From Novosphingobium sp. PP1Y (GTDB taxonomy: Bacteria > Pseudomonadota > Alphaproteobacteria > Sphingomonadales > Sphingomonadaceae): DNA of 64,000 nucleotides. The notes beneath the pieces are model-generated. The model did no database searches. It saw only the letters and a list, made by a program, of their open reading frames with translations, and had not been told where the DNA came from. The stretch spans positions 1,097,603-1,161,602 of the forward strand of contig NC_015583.1 of assembly GCF_000253255.1 (NCBI RefSeq), in the 5' to 3' direction. This document shows, one piece after another, positions 50,122 to 58,971 of the stretch. Numbering within the stretch: the first letter of the stretch is position 1; each line of letters opens with the position of its first letter. The translations under genes were made by a program, and so were the position numbers.

Positions 50122-51819
50122 ATGATTCGAAGCGTTGTGGGCGCCGCTCTCGGCCTTACCTGTACAACGGATGCGCTGTCCCAAGACTATCCCGATTACC
50201 GGCGTGAATCTTTCTATGTCCCCGCTGCCGATGGCACCCGTCTGGCTGTGAATGTTTACCGTCCGGCCACCGGCGACATGGTAGAGTCCAGGCCCCTGCC
50301 GGTGATCTTCGCGGCAACGCCCTATCGTGCGCGCTATCGCGACGAGAACGGCAAAGTCGTCGAACTGGCTCTGGGCGACAGGCTGGCGCTGCGCTCGCTG
50401 ATCCGGGCCGGCTATGTGGTGGCGACGGCTGACGTTCGCGGCAAGGGCGCTTCGTTCGGCACGCGACGTGGATTCCAGGATCGCACCGAAGCGCGTGACA
50501 GTCATGACCTGATCCAGTGGCTGTCGCGGCAACCTTATGCCACTGGGAAGGTCGGCATGGTCGGTTGCTCCTATCTCGGGGGCACCACGTTTCAGGCCGC
50601 GGCCAGCGCGCCTTCCGCGCTCAAGGCCGTGTTCATCGGTGCGTCCGATATCGACAAGTACGCCTTCGTGCGGCGCGGCGGGATCGCGGCCCAGTTCAAC
50701 ACCCGCCCTGATGAACCGGCATCCTACGATCTGGCCAGCGTGCCGGTTGATGCGGACCCCAAGGGAGAGCAGCTGGCCCAGGCCGTGGCCGGCCATGCCG
50801 CAAACACGCCGATGGCGGGCCTGTGGTATTCCATGCCCTATCGCGACAGCGTGTCTTCGCTCACGGGAAATGCCTTCTGGCAGGAAGTCGCACTCTACGA
50901 TCGGCTCGACGCCATGCGCAACGCGGGTATCGCCACCTATTTCTGGGGCAACTGGCATGATGAGCCGACCGCCCAGTCGATCCAGAGCGCAGCCAGCCTT
51001 GGCGGGCGCTTCCTGGGTGGCCCGGGCGATCACTGCAATCCGCCGCCCGGCTTCGATTTCACCGGCGAGATCCGCCGTTACTTCGATTTCCACCTGAAGG
51101 GCGAAGCGAACGGGCTGGAGCAGCAGCCGCGCGCAACTTATTGGGCGGAAGGCAAGGGCTGGGTCAGGTCGCAGGCCTTGCCGGGCGAGCAGTCTCATCC
51201 CGTGACATGGTATCTGTCGCCGGGTGATGTCTCCATGAAGGGGCGCGGCCATTTGGCCCCAATGCCCGGACGCGCGGCTCACGACAGCTTCGCCGTCGAC
51301 TACGAGCTGGGTGACAGCGCCTATTTCGCGTTCTGGGTCGATCCCATGGATGCCCATGGCCCCAGCTATTCCAGCGCGCCGCTTGGCCAACCCATGACGC
51401 TGGTGGGCTTTCCCCGGGTCCAACTGACGGTTTCGTCCAGCACGCCCGATGCCAACGTGTTCGTCTATCTCGACGAGATCGATGCGCAGGGCAAGGCGCA
51501 GGTGATTTCGTTCGGTCGACTGGCGCTATCCAGCCGCAAGCTTTCGCCCGCGCCGTACGATACGCTGGGCATGCCCTGGCATTCGGGCCTTGCTGCCGAT
51601 GCCGCCCCGGTAAAGCCCGGCCGCAAGGTTGCGCTCGATATCGCCCTGACCCCTGTGTCGCGCGTGGTGCCGGCCGGGCACAGCTTGCGCGTAACCGTCA
51701 CCGGCGCCGATCTGCGCCAGCGCAACCTTGGCGAAATTCGGCAGGACCCGGCTCCGGTTTTGACCGTGTGGCAGGGCGGCGCCGATGCCTCGCGCATAGA
51801 CCTTCCCGTTCTGGACTGA
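50122..51819 (+). CDS. Exported X-Pro dipeptidyl-peptidase/CocE-family serine hydrolase
   Basis: From the ATG at 50122 the protein has 565 residues with a signal peptide (MIRSVVGAALGLTCTTDALS). The alpha/beta hydrolase part carries the nucleophile Ser in GMVGCSYLGG, Asp in FWGNWHDEPT and His in LGGPGDHCNPP. The C-terminal jelly-roll (about 380-565) with DANVFVYLDEIDAQG and AGHSLRVTVTGAD is the usual S15/CocE end. Members cleave peptides after Pro, or esters and amides such as cocaine and glutaryl amides. As first gene of the operon it should release the compound that the TRAP system takes up. Confidence 0.9.
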   Translation: MIRSVVGAALGLTCTTDALSQDYPDYRRESFYVPAADGTRLAVNVYRPATGDMVESRPLPVIFAATPYRARYRDENGKVVELALGDRLALRSLIRAGYVVATADVRGKGASFGTRRGFQDRTEARDSHDLIQWLSRQPYATGKVGMVGCSYLGGTTFQAAASAPSALKAVFIGASDIDKYAFVRRGGIAAQFNTRPDEPASYDLASVPVDADPKGEQLAQAVAGHAANTPMAGLWYSMPYRDSVSSLTGNAFWQEVALYDRLDAMRNAGIATYFWGNWHDEPTAQSIQSAASLGGRFLGGPGDHCNPPPGFDFTGEIRRYFDFHLKGEANGLEQQPRATYWAEGKGWVRSQALPGEQSHPVTWYLSPGDVSMKGRGHLAPMPGRAAHDSFAVDYELGDSAYFAFWVDPMDAHGPSYSSAPLGQPMTLVGFPRVQLTVSSSTPDANVFVYLDEIDAQGKAQVISFGRLALSSRKLSPAPYDTLGMPWHSGLAADAAPVKPGRKVALDIALTPVSRVVPAGHSLRVTVTGADLRQRNLGEIRQDPAPVLTVWQGGADASRIDLPVLD

Positions 51820-51821
51820 CG

Positions 51822-52958
51822 ATGCCCGAAAACGAAGACATTACCGTGGGGCCGCGCGGCACGCTGCAACTGGTCGTGACCGGTGACCTCGTGCTCGACG
51901 AGCCGGACGGCGATCACTGGTTGTCGGGCATTGCGCCAGCGCTGCAGGCGGCGGATATCGCCATCGGTCATCTGGAGGTGCCGCATAGCCGGACGCAGGC
52001 CGAACTGGCAGGCGACGTACCGGCGCCGGGCGCGCCACCGGAAAACGTGGCCTCGATTGCGCGCGCAGGCTACGCCATGGTCAGCCTCGCCGGCAACCAC
52101 ATCGCCGATTGCGGCGCGCAAGGTATCGCGGATACGCGCCGGGAACTGGCCGATAGCGGCATCGCGTTTGCCGGAGCCGGCGCGAATCTGGCCGAAGCCG
52201 CCGCGCCTGCCTTTATCGATCGTGCGGGATGGCGCGTGGCTTTGCTCAGCTACAACTGCGTCGGCCCCGAGAATGGCTGGGCCGCCGAGGCTGGGGCCGG
52301 CTCCAATTATCTGCGGGTGGAGACACTGGACGGTTCGCCCATCGCGCCCGCCGCCCGGCTGGGCGAAGTTGCTCCTGCGGCGCTGACCCGTCTGGCAGCG
52401 GAGATCGCATCCGTGCGTGGGAAGGCGGACATCGTGCTGGTCGCCATGCACAAGGGCGTCGTGCATACGACCGCGCAGATCGAGCCTTACGAACGCGTTC
52501 TGGCGCGCCACGCGATCGAGGCCGGCGCCGATGCGGTTCTGGGCCACCATGCGCACATCGTTCGCGGCATTGAATTCCATCTGGGCAAGCCGATCTTCCA
52601 TGGGCTGGGTAACGGTTGCGTGGTAACCAGTGCGCTCAGCCCGGCGCAAGACCATCCGGCGCGGCGCGAGTGGGCAGAACGGCGCAAGAAACTGTTCGGG
52701 TTCGAACCCGACCCGGCCTATCATCTGGCACCGTTCCATCCCGAAGCGATCAATGCCTTTTTGGGAACGCTGGACTTCACCGACGGCGAGGCACCACGCG
52801 TCGGTATCGTCCCGGTGACGGTCGAGGCGCCGGGGCGTCCGGTGCTGGCCGATGGCGCGCGTGCGCAGGAGATCCGCACTTATTGCGAGGCAATCACGCG
52901 CGCGGGCGGACTTGCCCCGGTTGCCATCAGCGCCGACGGATCGGTGAGGGCTGCATGA
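51822..52958 (+). CDS. CapA-family metallophosphoesterase-fold protein
   Basis: The 378-residue product (ATG at 51822, two bases after the previous stop) belongs to the CapA/PgsA family: VVTGDLVLDEP, AIGHLEVPHS, MVSLAGNHIADCGAQGIADT, LLSYNCVGPENGW and VLGHHAHIVRGIEFHLGKPIFHGLGN. Named members take part in poly-gamma-glutamate export, but the family is wide and many act as phosphoesterases or on other substrates. There is no signal peptide or membrane helix. Its place in a catabolic operon suggests an enzyme of that pathway and not capsule synthesis. Confidence 0.82.
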   Translation: MPENEDITVGPRGTLQLVVTGDLVLDEPDGDHWLSGIAPALQAADIAIGHLEVPHSRTQAELAGDVPAPGAPPENVASIARAGYAMVSLAGNHIADCGAQGIADTRRELADSGIAFAGAGANLAEAAAPAFIDRAGWRVALLSYNCVGPENGWAAEAGAGSNYLRVETLDGSPIAPAARLGEVAPAALTRLAAEIASVRGKADIVLVAMHKGVVHTTAQIEPYERVLARHAIEAGADAVLGHHAHIVRGIEFHLGKPIFHGLGNGCVVTSALSPAQDHPARREWAERRKKLFGFEPDPAYHLAPFHPEAINAFLGTLDFTDGEAPRVGIVPVTVEAPGRPVLADGARAQEIRTYCEAITRAGGLAPVAISADGSVRAA

Positions 52959-53401
52959 TGGACATGCGCAAGGCTCTTGTCTGTACGGGTGGCACGGCCC
53001 TGCTGGCCGCCACCGCGCTGGACACCGCTGGCGTGGTGGGCAGGCATATCGGCCTGCCCCTGCACGGTGTTATCGAGCTGATCCAGCCCGCGATCCTGAC
53101 GGCGGGTACGGTGGCGCTGCTCTGGGCCACGCTCTGCGCCAGTCATGCCAAGGTGCACCTGGTCGTGGATCGTCTGCCCGAGGCATGGGCGGCGCGGGCG
53201 CTTCGCATCGCCGATCTGGCCAGCGCGCTGTTCTTTGCCGGAGTGCTGGCCGGCTCGATCTGGATCGCTGCCGATATGTGGCCCAGTCATGAGCGTAGCG
53301 AACTGGTGGGCGTGCCCTGGGCCGCCCTGCGCGTGATCGCGAACATCGGCATCCTGGCGACCATCATCGTCCTGGTTCGACGCCTGGTGCGGAGGCCCTG
53401 A
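52955..53401 (+). CDS. TRAP transporter small membrane subunit (DctQ)
   Basis: The 148-residue protein has four membrane helices (about 8-28, 42-62, 83-103, 120-140), the fold of DctQ subunits; LVVDRLPEAWAARA between helices two and three is typical. The ATG overlaps the CapA-like stop (ATGA). It pairs with the large subunit that follows. Confidence 0.85.
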   Translation: MMDMRKALVCTGGTALLAATALDTAGVVGRHIGLPLHGVIELIQPAILTAGTVALLWATLCASHAKVHLVVDRLPEAWAARALRIADLASALFFAGVLAGSIWIAADMWPSHERSELVGVPWAALRVIANIGILATIIVLVRRLVRRP

Positions 53402-53403
53402 AG

Positions 53404-54708
53404 ATTTACGCAAATCCCCAAACCGGCATAGTCGGCGTCCTCATCCTCTTCGTTATGCTGCTGATGGGCATGCCCATCGGCGCGGCACTTGGCCTGGTCG
53501 GTCTGGTTGGACTGGTCGCGGTGATCGGGTTCGAGCCGACCCTCATCAAGTCGGGCGTGCTGGCGATCGACACCCTGGCCCGGTACGAGCTGGGCACGCT
53601 GCCGCTGTTCATCTTCATGGCGCAACTGTTCTTTGCCGCCAACGCCAGCCGCGACCTGTTCGACGCCGCCGCCAAGATGCTGGGGCACCGGCGCGGCGGC
53701 CTGGCCTATGCAGCCATCGGTGGCTGCGCGGGCTTTGGCGCCATCAACGGCTCCAGCCTGGCCACCGCCGCGACGATAGGCATGGTCGCGCTGCCCGAGA
53801 TGCGCAAGCGCGGCTACTCCGATGCGCTGGCTACCGGCACCGTGGCGGCAGGCGGCACGCTGGGCCAGATGATCCCGCCGTCGGGCGCCCTGATCGTGTT
53901 CGGCATCATCGCCGAACAGTCGATCGGCTCGCTTTTTACCGCAGCGATCATTCCGGCGATCACGCAGATCGCGCTTTATGTCGCGGTGGTGTGGGGCCTG
54001 GTGTTCTGGAAGCCCGGCCTTGCACCGCGCAGCGAGCGTGCAAGCTGGAGCGAACGCCTGCGTGCGCTGGCCCGCATCGGCGACATGCTGGTTCTGATCG
54101 CGCTGGTCATCAGCGGCATAGCCATCGGCTGGATGAGCCCGTCCGAGGCCGCCGCTGTCGGCGCCAGCGGTGCTATCGCGATTGCCGCATGGCGCCGCCG
54201 CCTGTCGCGCGCGATGGTTTTCAAGGCCTTCGAGGATACGCTGCGCACCAGCGGCATGATCTTGCTGGTGGTGATCGGCGCGCTGGTGTTCTCGGTCTTC
54301 GTCAGCGTTACCGGGCTTGCCGATGCGGCGGGGTCGCTGGTGCAGGACATGGCGCTCGGCCCGCTTGCCACGCTGTTGCTGGTGGCGCTGTTGCTGCTGC
54401 TGCTCGGCTCGGTTCTCGACGGCCTGGCGCTCATGCTGCTGACGACCCCGATCCTTCTGCCGATCGTGGAATCGGCCGGGATGACGCCGATCTGGTTCGG
54501 CATCTTCATCTGCCGCGCGATGGAGATCGGCTTTGTCCATCCTCCGCTGGGCATGAACCTCTACGTCATCCAGAACGTCGCCAAGGATGTGCCGATTTCG
54601 CGCATCTTCAAGGGGGTCACGCCTTTCCTCGTCAGTGATCTGCTGCACCTGATCCTGCTGATCCAGTTTCCGGCCATGGCGCTCTGGCTGCCAGCCCTGT
54701 TGGGATAA
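53404..54708 (+). CDS. TRAP transporter large membrane subunit (DctM), unusual start codon
   Basis: The protein has about twelve helices and the DctM segments GMPIGAALGLVGLVGL, YELGTLPLFIFMAQLFF, GAINGSSLATAATIGMVALPEM, GGTLGQMIPPSGALIVFG and FVHPPLGMNLYVIQNVAKD. The first ATG in frame, 53455, would cut the first membrane helix. GGAGG at 53391-53395 is spaced eight bases from an ATT (53404) and two from a CTG (53398); ATT is the best candidate and gives ANPQTGIVGVLILFVMLLMG as complete N-terminus. A sequencing error is possible. It moves an organic acid with a sodium or proton gradient. Confidence 0.85.
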   Translation: MYANPQTGIVGVLILFVMLLMGMPIGAALGLVGLVGLVAVIGFEPTLIKSGVLAIDTLARYELGTLPLFIFMAQLFFAANASRDLFDAAAKMLGHRRGGLAYAAIGGCAGFGAINGSSLATAATIGMVALPEMRKRGYSDALATGTVAAGGTLGQMIPPSGALIVFGIIAEQSIGSLFTAAIIPAITQIALYVAVVWGLVFWKPGLAPRSERASWSERLRALARIGDMLVLIALVISGIAIGWMSPSEAAAVGASGAIAIAAWRRRLSRAMVFKAFEDTLRTSGMILLVVIGALVFSVFVSVTGLADAAGSLVQDMALGPLATLLLVALLLLLLGSVLDGLALMLLTTPILLPIVESAGMTPIWFGIFICRAMEIGFVHPPLGMNLYVIQNVAKDVPISRIFKGVTPFLVSDLLHLILLIQFPAMALWLPALLG

Positions 54709-55589
54709 TGACCATGATTGCATCCGTCGGGCCGGAATTGCCCCTCGATCTGCTGCAGGCCACGGGCCGCTATGCCGGGCCGCTGGGCTGGAATGTCGAT
54801 CGCGACATGCCGCTAGCCGCGCAATGGCTGGAATCGAAGTTTCCGAGGTGGTCCTTCTCGATCCTCGAGGACTGGGCCATCGGCGCGCTCGATAGTTATG
54901 AGGCGGTTGTCTTCTCGCGCGCGAACGATGCTGCACAGCGCCTGTACTACTACGTCTGCGAACTGCAGCGTCGCGGCGCGATCGGTGGTCCGCGTCCGCT
55001 GATCTGCGACGTGGCGCGCATCGCTCGCGGCTCCAGCCTTGACCACGCGGTTTCGGCGATCGGCAAGCTCGCCGACCAGTTGGGTGTCGACGACGCGGCG
55101 CTGGAACAGGCCATCGTCGCGGGCAACCGCCACAGGGTGCAAGCGCACGCGCCCGAAGGACGACTGTGCCTCCTGGGGGGAACCGCGCCGCCCGATCGCC
55201 GGATCCACGCCATGATCGAAGCGGCGGGCTGGGTTCCGGCGGGGCCGACACTGGCAGATCAGTGGAGCGATGCAGGGCCGGTGGTGGTCGAGAACACGGG
55301 TGACCCTCACGCCGCTCTTGGCCAGGCGATGCACGCCCGGCACGGCGGCGGTCGCGGCTTCTTCGCGCGCGGAGAGGCCATCGTCGAGGCCGTGCAGACC
55401 AATGGTGCCGAAGCCGTGGTGCTGTGGTTTGCGGAAGAGGACGAAACGGAGATCTGGCACTTGCCCGAGCAGCGCCAGGCGCTGGAGGCTGCCGGTATCC
55501 CGCTGCTTTCTCTGACGCGCCGTGACTGGCGCGCGAACGACGGCGTTGATGCGCAGATCGCCGGTTTCCTGGGAGGTTTGGGCGCATGA
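54708..55589 (+). CDS. 2-hydroxyacyl-CoA dehydratase-like subunit (HgdB/BcrC type), short
   Basis: The 293-residue protein resembles the D-component subunits of 2-hydroxyacyl-CoA dehydratases/benzoyl-CoA reductases: LDSYEAVVFSRANDAAQRLYYYVCELQRRG, GGPRPLICDVARIARGSS, DDAALEQAIVAGNRHR, RLCLLGGTAPPDRRIHAMIEAAG and VVLWFAEEDETEIWHLPEQRQALEAAGIPLLSL. It is shorter than classical subunits (about 380-480) and the cysteines that hold the iron-sulfur cluster are not clearly aligned. It overlaps its neighbours by one and four bases. The second subunit is at 57670, with a CoA-transferase between. Confidence 0.65.
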   Translation: MTMIASVGPELPLDLLQATGRYAGPLGWNVDRDMPLAAQWLESKFPRWSFSILEDWAIGALDSYEAVVFSRANDAAQRLYYYVCELQRRGAIGGPRPLICDVARIARGSSLDHAVSAIGKLADQLGVDDAALEQAIVAGNRHRVQAHAPEGRLCLLGGTAPPDRRIHAMIEAAGWVPAGPTLADQWSDAGPVVVENTGDPHAALGQAMHARHGGGRGFFARGEAIVEAVQTNGAEAVVLWFAEEDETEIWHLPEQRQALEAAGIPLLSLTRRDWRANDGVDAQIAGFLGGLGA

Positions 55590-57673
55590 AGGTGCTGGCA
55601 GGTCATCGCGTCGCCGTTCTCGGCGGCATGGCGGAGAGGCCCCTGGCCCGCTTCCTTGCGTCGCTGGGTGCTGAGATCAGCGGTCCGGTTGAAGGCGCAT
55701 CGTTCGTGATCGACGACTTGGGCCGCGAAGCGCTGGGCGATGTACAGGTGGGCGAAGACGCGGTGCATGTCTCGGTCACACCGTTCGGCTCGGGCGGTCC
55801 CCGTTCGCACTGGCGCGGGGGAGAACTGGTCGCTTCGGCGATGGGCGGTGTGCTGCGCGTCACAGGCGAGATGGGACTGGCGCCGGTCAAGGAGGCGCTC
55901 GACGCGTGCACCTTCCATGCCGACATGGTTGCGGCATCGGGCGCAATGGCAGCGCATTTTGCGCGGGGCGCGCATGGCAAGGGCCAGCACGTAGACGTGT
56001 CGATCCAGCAGGTTGCCTTCAGCCGCAACTTCAACGGCGTGCTGGTATGGCAATTCGATCGCCGCAAGCTGGTTCGCGTCGGCGGCGCGCTGGCCTATGG
56101 CAAGGCGACGGTCAAGGCCATCTGGCAGCTGGCCGACGGATGGTGCTTCCATTCGCTGATGACCGGGCGCCTCGGCGCGCCTGCCAACCAGGCCCTGTCC
56201 GACTGGATGGACGAGGCCGGCGTGCCCAATCCTCTGGCGGGCACGGACTGGCTCAGCTACAACCGTTCGACGCTTCCGGCGCAAACGCGTGCCTTGTGGG
56301 AAGCGGCGATTGCAGCCTTCTTCCTGACCCGCACCAAGGCGGAAATGGCCAGCGAAGGCCACCGTCGCGGGATCAACGCCTGCGTGGTGAACGAGCCTGC
56401 CGACGTGCTGGCAGATACCCATCTGGCCGCGCGCGGCTTCTTCGATACCCCCGATGGCTTGCCCGAGCGCTTCGCCGGTTTCCGCGAAGGCCCGGCAGGT
56501 GTCCCGGCGCCTGCCGTGCACACCGGCACGCGTCCGGGGCCGCTGTCCGGCGTCAAGGTGCTGGACTTCGCGTGGGCACTAGTCGGATCGATCACCACCA
56601 AGACGCTGGGCGATCTTGGCGCCGAGGTCGTGAAGGTCGAAAGCCGTACGCGCCCGGACCTTGCCCGTCTCGACGTGCAGGTTTCCGCCTCGCAGCCCGG
56701 CAACTGGGATGACAAGCCCTGGTTCTCGCACCTCAACACCTCAAAGCGCAGCCTGTCGCTGGATATGAAGAACCCGCTGTCGCACGAATTGCTCGATCCG
56801 CTGATCGACTGGGCCGATGTGGTGGTCGAGAATTTTTCGCCGGGTACGATGAAGAAGCTGGGGCTGGACTATGATGCGCTGACCGCGCGCAATCCCGGGC
56901 TGGTCATGGTGTCGGGCAGCGTGTTCGGTCAAACCGGGCCGATGGCGCAGGAATGGGGCGTGGACGGCACCGGCGGCGCCTTGTCCGGCCGCACTTACCT
57001 GACCGGCTACCCCGATCGCGATCCGGTGATCCCGGGCGCGGTGCCCTATGGCGACGTGATCGTGCCATACGTCATGGCCGCCGGGGTGGCCGCCGCCTTG
57101 CAGCATCGCCGGGAGACCGGTCGCGGGTGTCATATCGATGCTACGATGTACGAAATCTGCGTGCAGCAGATGCGACCCAGCCTTGCCGCGGCAAAGGCCG
57201 GGCAGCGCCCCCAACGCAGCGGCAACGCGGCTGAAGGTGTATACTTCCAGGGCGTGTTCCCCGCTTCGGGTGACGATCGATGGGTGGCCATCAGCGCTTT
57301 CTCGCCAACCGACAAGGACGCCTTGGTGGCGATCACCGGCGAGGACATCGCGGCCTGGACCAGCGCGCGAGAGGACCACGCCATCGCGGCCGAATTGCAG
57401 GCCGTCGGCATCGCCTGCGGCGTAGTGCAGGACGCCGAGGACATGATCGAGGGCGATCCCCAGCTTGCGGCCCGCGAAGCGCTGGTCATGCTGGAGCATC
57501 CGCTGCTCGGCACGTTCGGCCACATCGCCTCGCCCATGCAGTTTTCGCGCGATGGGTTCCGCCCATTCCGCGCGCCCGGCATGGGCGAGCACCACGAAGA
57601 GATTGCGCGCCAGATCTGCGGCATCCCCGACGAGCGGATCGCCCAGCTGGCGCAAGCCGGAGTATTCAAATGA
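55586..57673 (+). CDS. Double-length class III CoA-transferase (CaiB/BaiF), N-half lacks catalytic Asp
   Basis: The 695-residue protein is two CaiB-type units in tandem. The C-terminal unit (about 318-690) keeps the catalytic Asp, D490, in VPYGDVIVPYVMAAG, 25 residues before TGRGCHIDAT as in formyl-CoA transferase. The N-terminal unit (about 1-310) has the same helix (FHADMVAASGAMAAHFARG) but Thr109 in that place, so it is probably structural. Class III transferases form interlocked dimers; a fusion would fix a pseudo-heterodimer. ATG overlaps the previous stop and the next start (ATGA on both sides). It should activate an organic acid by taking CoA from another thioester. Confidence 0.87.
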   Translation: MKVLAGHRVAVLGGMAERPLARFLASLGAEISGPVEGASFVIDDLGREALGDVQVGEDAVHVSVTPFGSGGPRSHWRGGELVASAMGGVLRVTGEMGLAPVKEALDACTFHADMVAASGAMAAHFARGAHGKGQHVDVSIQQVAFSRNFNGVLVWQFDRRKLVRVGGALAYGKATVKAIWQLADGWCFHSLMTGRLGAPANQALSDWMDEAGVPNPLAGTDWLSYNRSTLPAQTRALWEAAIAAFFLTRTKAEMASEGHRRGINACVVNEPADVLADTHLAARGFFDTPDGLPERFAGFREGPAGVPAPAVHTGTRPGPLSGVKVLDFAWALVGSITTKTLGDLGAEVVKVESRTRPDLARLDVQVSASQPGNWDDKPWFSHLNTSKRSLSLDMKNPLSHELLDPLIDWADVVVENFSPGTMKKLGLDYDALTARNPGLVMVSGSVFGQTGPMAQEWGVDGTGGALSGRTYLTGYPDRDPVIPGAVPYGDVIVPYVMAAGVAAALQHRRETGRGCHIDATMYEICVQQMRPSLAAAKAGQRPQRSGNAAEGVYFQGVFPASGDDRWVAISAFSPTDKDALVAITGEDIAAWTSAREDHAIAAELQAVGIACGVVQDAEDMIEGDPQLAAREALVMLEHPLLGTFGHIASPMQFSRDGFRPFRAPGMGEHHEEIARQICGIPDERIAQLAQAGVFK

Positions 57674-58971
57674 GCCAGACCCAAAACCCTGCGCCCTCCG
57701 GCCAGCGCATGCGCAAGACGCTGGCGTGCACGGCCGATGCCAACGCCTACCAGAAGCAGTTCGGACTGGAACTGCGCCGCCGCGTGGTGGACGAGGGCGA
57801 GCCGTTCGCCATCGTGCAGGCCGACACGCCGCACGAGATTTTCCACGCCATGGACATCCCGATCATCACCAACCAGTGGTGGTCTGCCTATATCTCGGCC
57901 AAGCAGCTTTCGGCGCATTATTTCGATGTGATGGCCCAGCACGGCTTTCCCGAAAACAGCTGCAAGTACTGCTCGCTGGGCTTTGCCTGCACGCTGGCCA
58001 GTGACCCCAAGACCGCGCCCTGGGGTGGTTTGCCGACACCCACCGTGCTGGTCGCGCGGCTGACCTGCGATTGCATCCAGCACGTGTTCGCGCAGTGGGC
58101 CAAGGCCATGGGGACGGAATTCTTCCCGATGGAGGCCCCCGCCTGGGAGCACAAGGAGCCGCGCTGGTTCGAGAAGTCTTCCGATCAATGGGAAACCGTG
58201 TTCGATCCCGATCGCATCGCCCTGCACGTGGCCGAGATGCGCGACCTTATCACACTGCTCGAAAGCAAGACCGGGCGCCGGTTCGACGAAGCCAAGTTCC
58301 AGCACTTGATGGAACAGATCAACGTGCAGGAAGGCTACATCTGGGAAGCGAACCAGGCCTTGGCCAAGGCGCGCCCCTGTCCGGTCTCGATCGGCGAGCA
58401 GATGTCCAACACCATGATCCCGCAGTGGCACCGCGGCTCCGACTGGGCCGTCGCTCATGCTCGCCGCTTCCGTGACGAAGTGCTCGAACGCATCGCGCAG
58501 GGCGAGGGCGCCGCACGCAACGAGAAGATCCGCCTCATGTGGATCGGAGCGGGCGTGTGGCACGATCCCGGATTTTACCAGGCACTGGAGGAACGGCTGG
58601 GGGCGGTCTTCGTCTGGTCGATGTACATGCCCTTTGCCGGTCCGCAGTACTTCCGCGACATCAAGGGCAAGCCGATGGAGGCTTTGGCCAGCCGCATCTG
58701 CTCGATGAACGAAGTGCTGCACCTGCCGCCGTGGATGAACGGCTGGATGGAAAACGAGGCGCAGCGCTGCGGGATCGATGCCGCTCTGGTGCTGCTGCCG
58801 CCGGACAATCGTCTGTCGCAGTCGGGCACCAAGCTGACCGGTCTCAGTCTGCAGGAAAGCGGCGTGCCTGTGCTGATGCTCGATGCCGACATGGTCGATG
58901 CCAAGAACTGGGATCACGACCGGATGGTGTCGCTGGTGGTGGACTTCCTGAAGGAAAAGGGGCTGGCGTGA
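57670..58971 (+). CDS. 2-hydroxyacyl-CoA dehydratase-like subunit (HgdA/BcrB type)
   Basis: The 433-residue protein belongs to the dehydratase D-component family. Near the N-terminus are cysteines suited to an iron-sulfur cluster, C98, C101 and C107 (ENSCKYCSLGFACTL), and C133/C135 (RLTCDCIQH). Typical segments are FHAMDIPIITNQWWSAYISAKQL, DPDRIALHVAEMRDLI and LMWIGAGVWHDPGFYQALEE; the end LTGLSLQESGVPVLMLDADMVD...RMVSLVVDFL is standard. In anaerobes such enzymes remove water from 2-hydroxyacyl-CoA after one-electron activation by an ATPase (HgdC). No activator gene is in the window. It overlaps both neighbours by four bases. Confidence 0.82.
   Translation: MSQTQNPAPSGQRMRKTLACTADANAYQKQFGLELRRRVVDEGEPFAIVQADTPHEIFHAMDIPIITNQWWSAYISAKQLSAHYFDVMAQHGFPENSCKYCSLGFACTLASDPKTAPWGGLPTPTVLVARLTCDCIQHVFAQWAKAMGTEFFPMEAPAWEHKEPRWFEKSSDQWETVFDPDRIALHVAEMRDLITLLESKTGRRFDEAKFQHLMEQINVQEGYIWEANQALAKARPCPVSIGEQMSNTMIPQWHRGSDWAVAHARRFRDEVLERIAQGEGAARNEKIRLMWIGAGVWHDPGFYQALEERLGAVFVWSMYMPFAGPQYFRDIKGKPMEALASRICSMNEVLHLPPWMNGWMENEAQRCGIDAALVLLPPDNRLSQSGTKLTGLSLQESGVPVLMLDADMVDAKNWDHDRMVSLVVDFLKEKGLA

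Noticed and set aside
51822..52958. CapA-like protein as evidence for poly-gamma-glutamate capsule synthesis
   Set aside because: No PgsB/PgsC or ligase genes are nearby, the protein has no membrane helix, and it is embedded in a catabolic operon.
53287..55587. Long open frame of 766 codons on the minus strand
   Set aside because: It is antisense to the TRAP permease and dehydratase-like genes, has Arg/Gln/His-rich low-complexity sequence and no known domain; it is a shadow caused by high GC at third positions.
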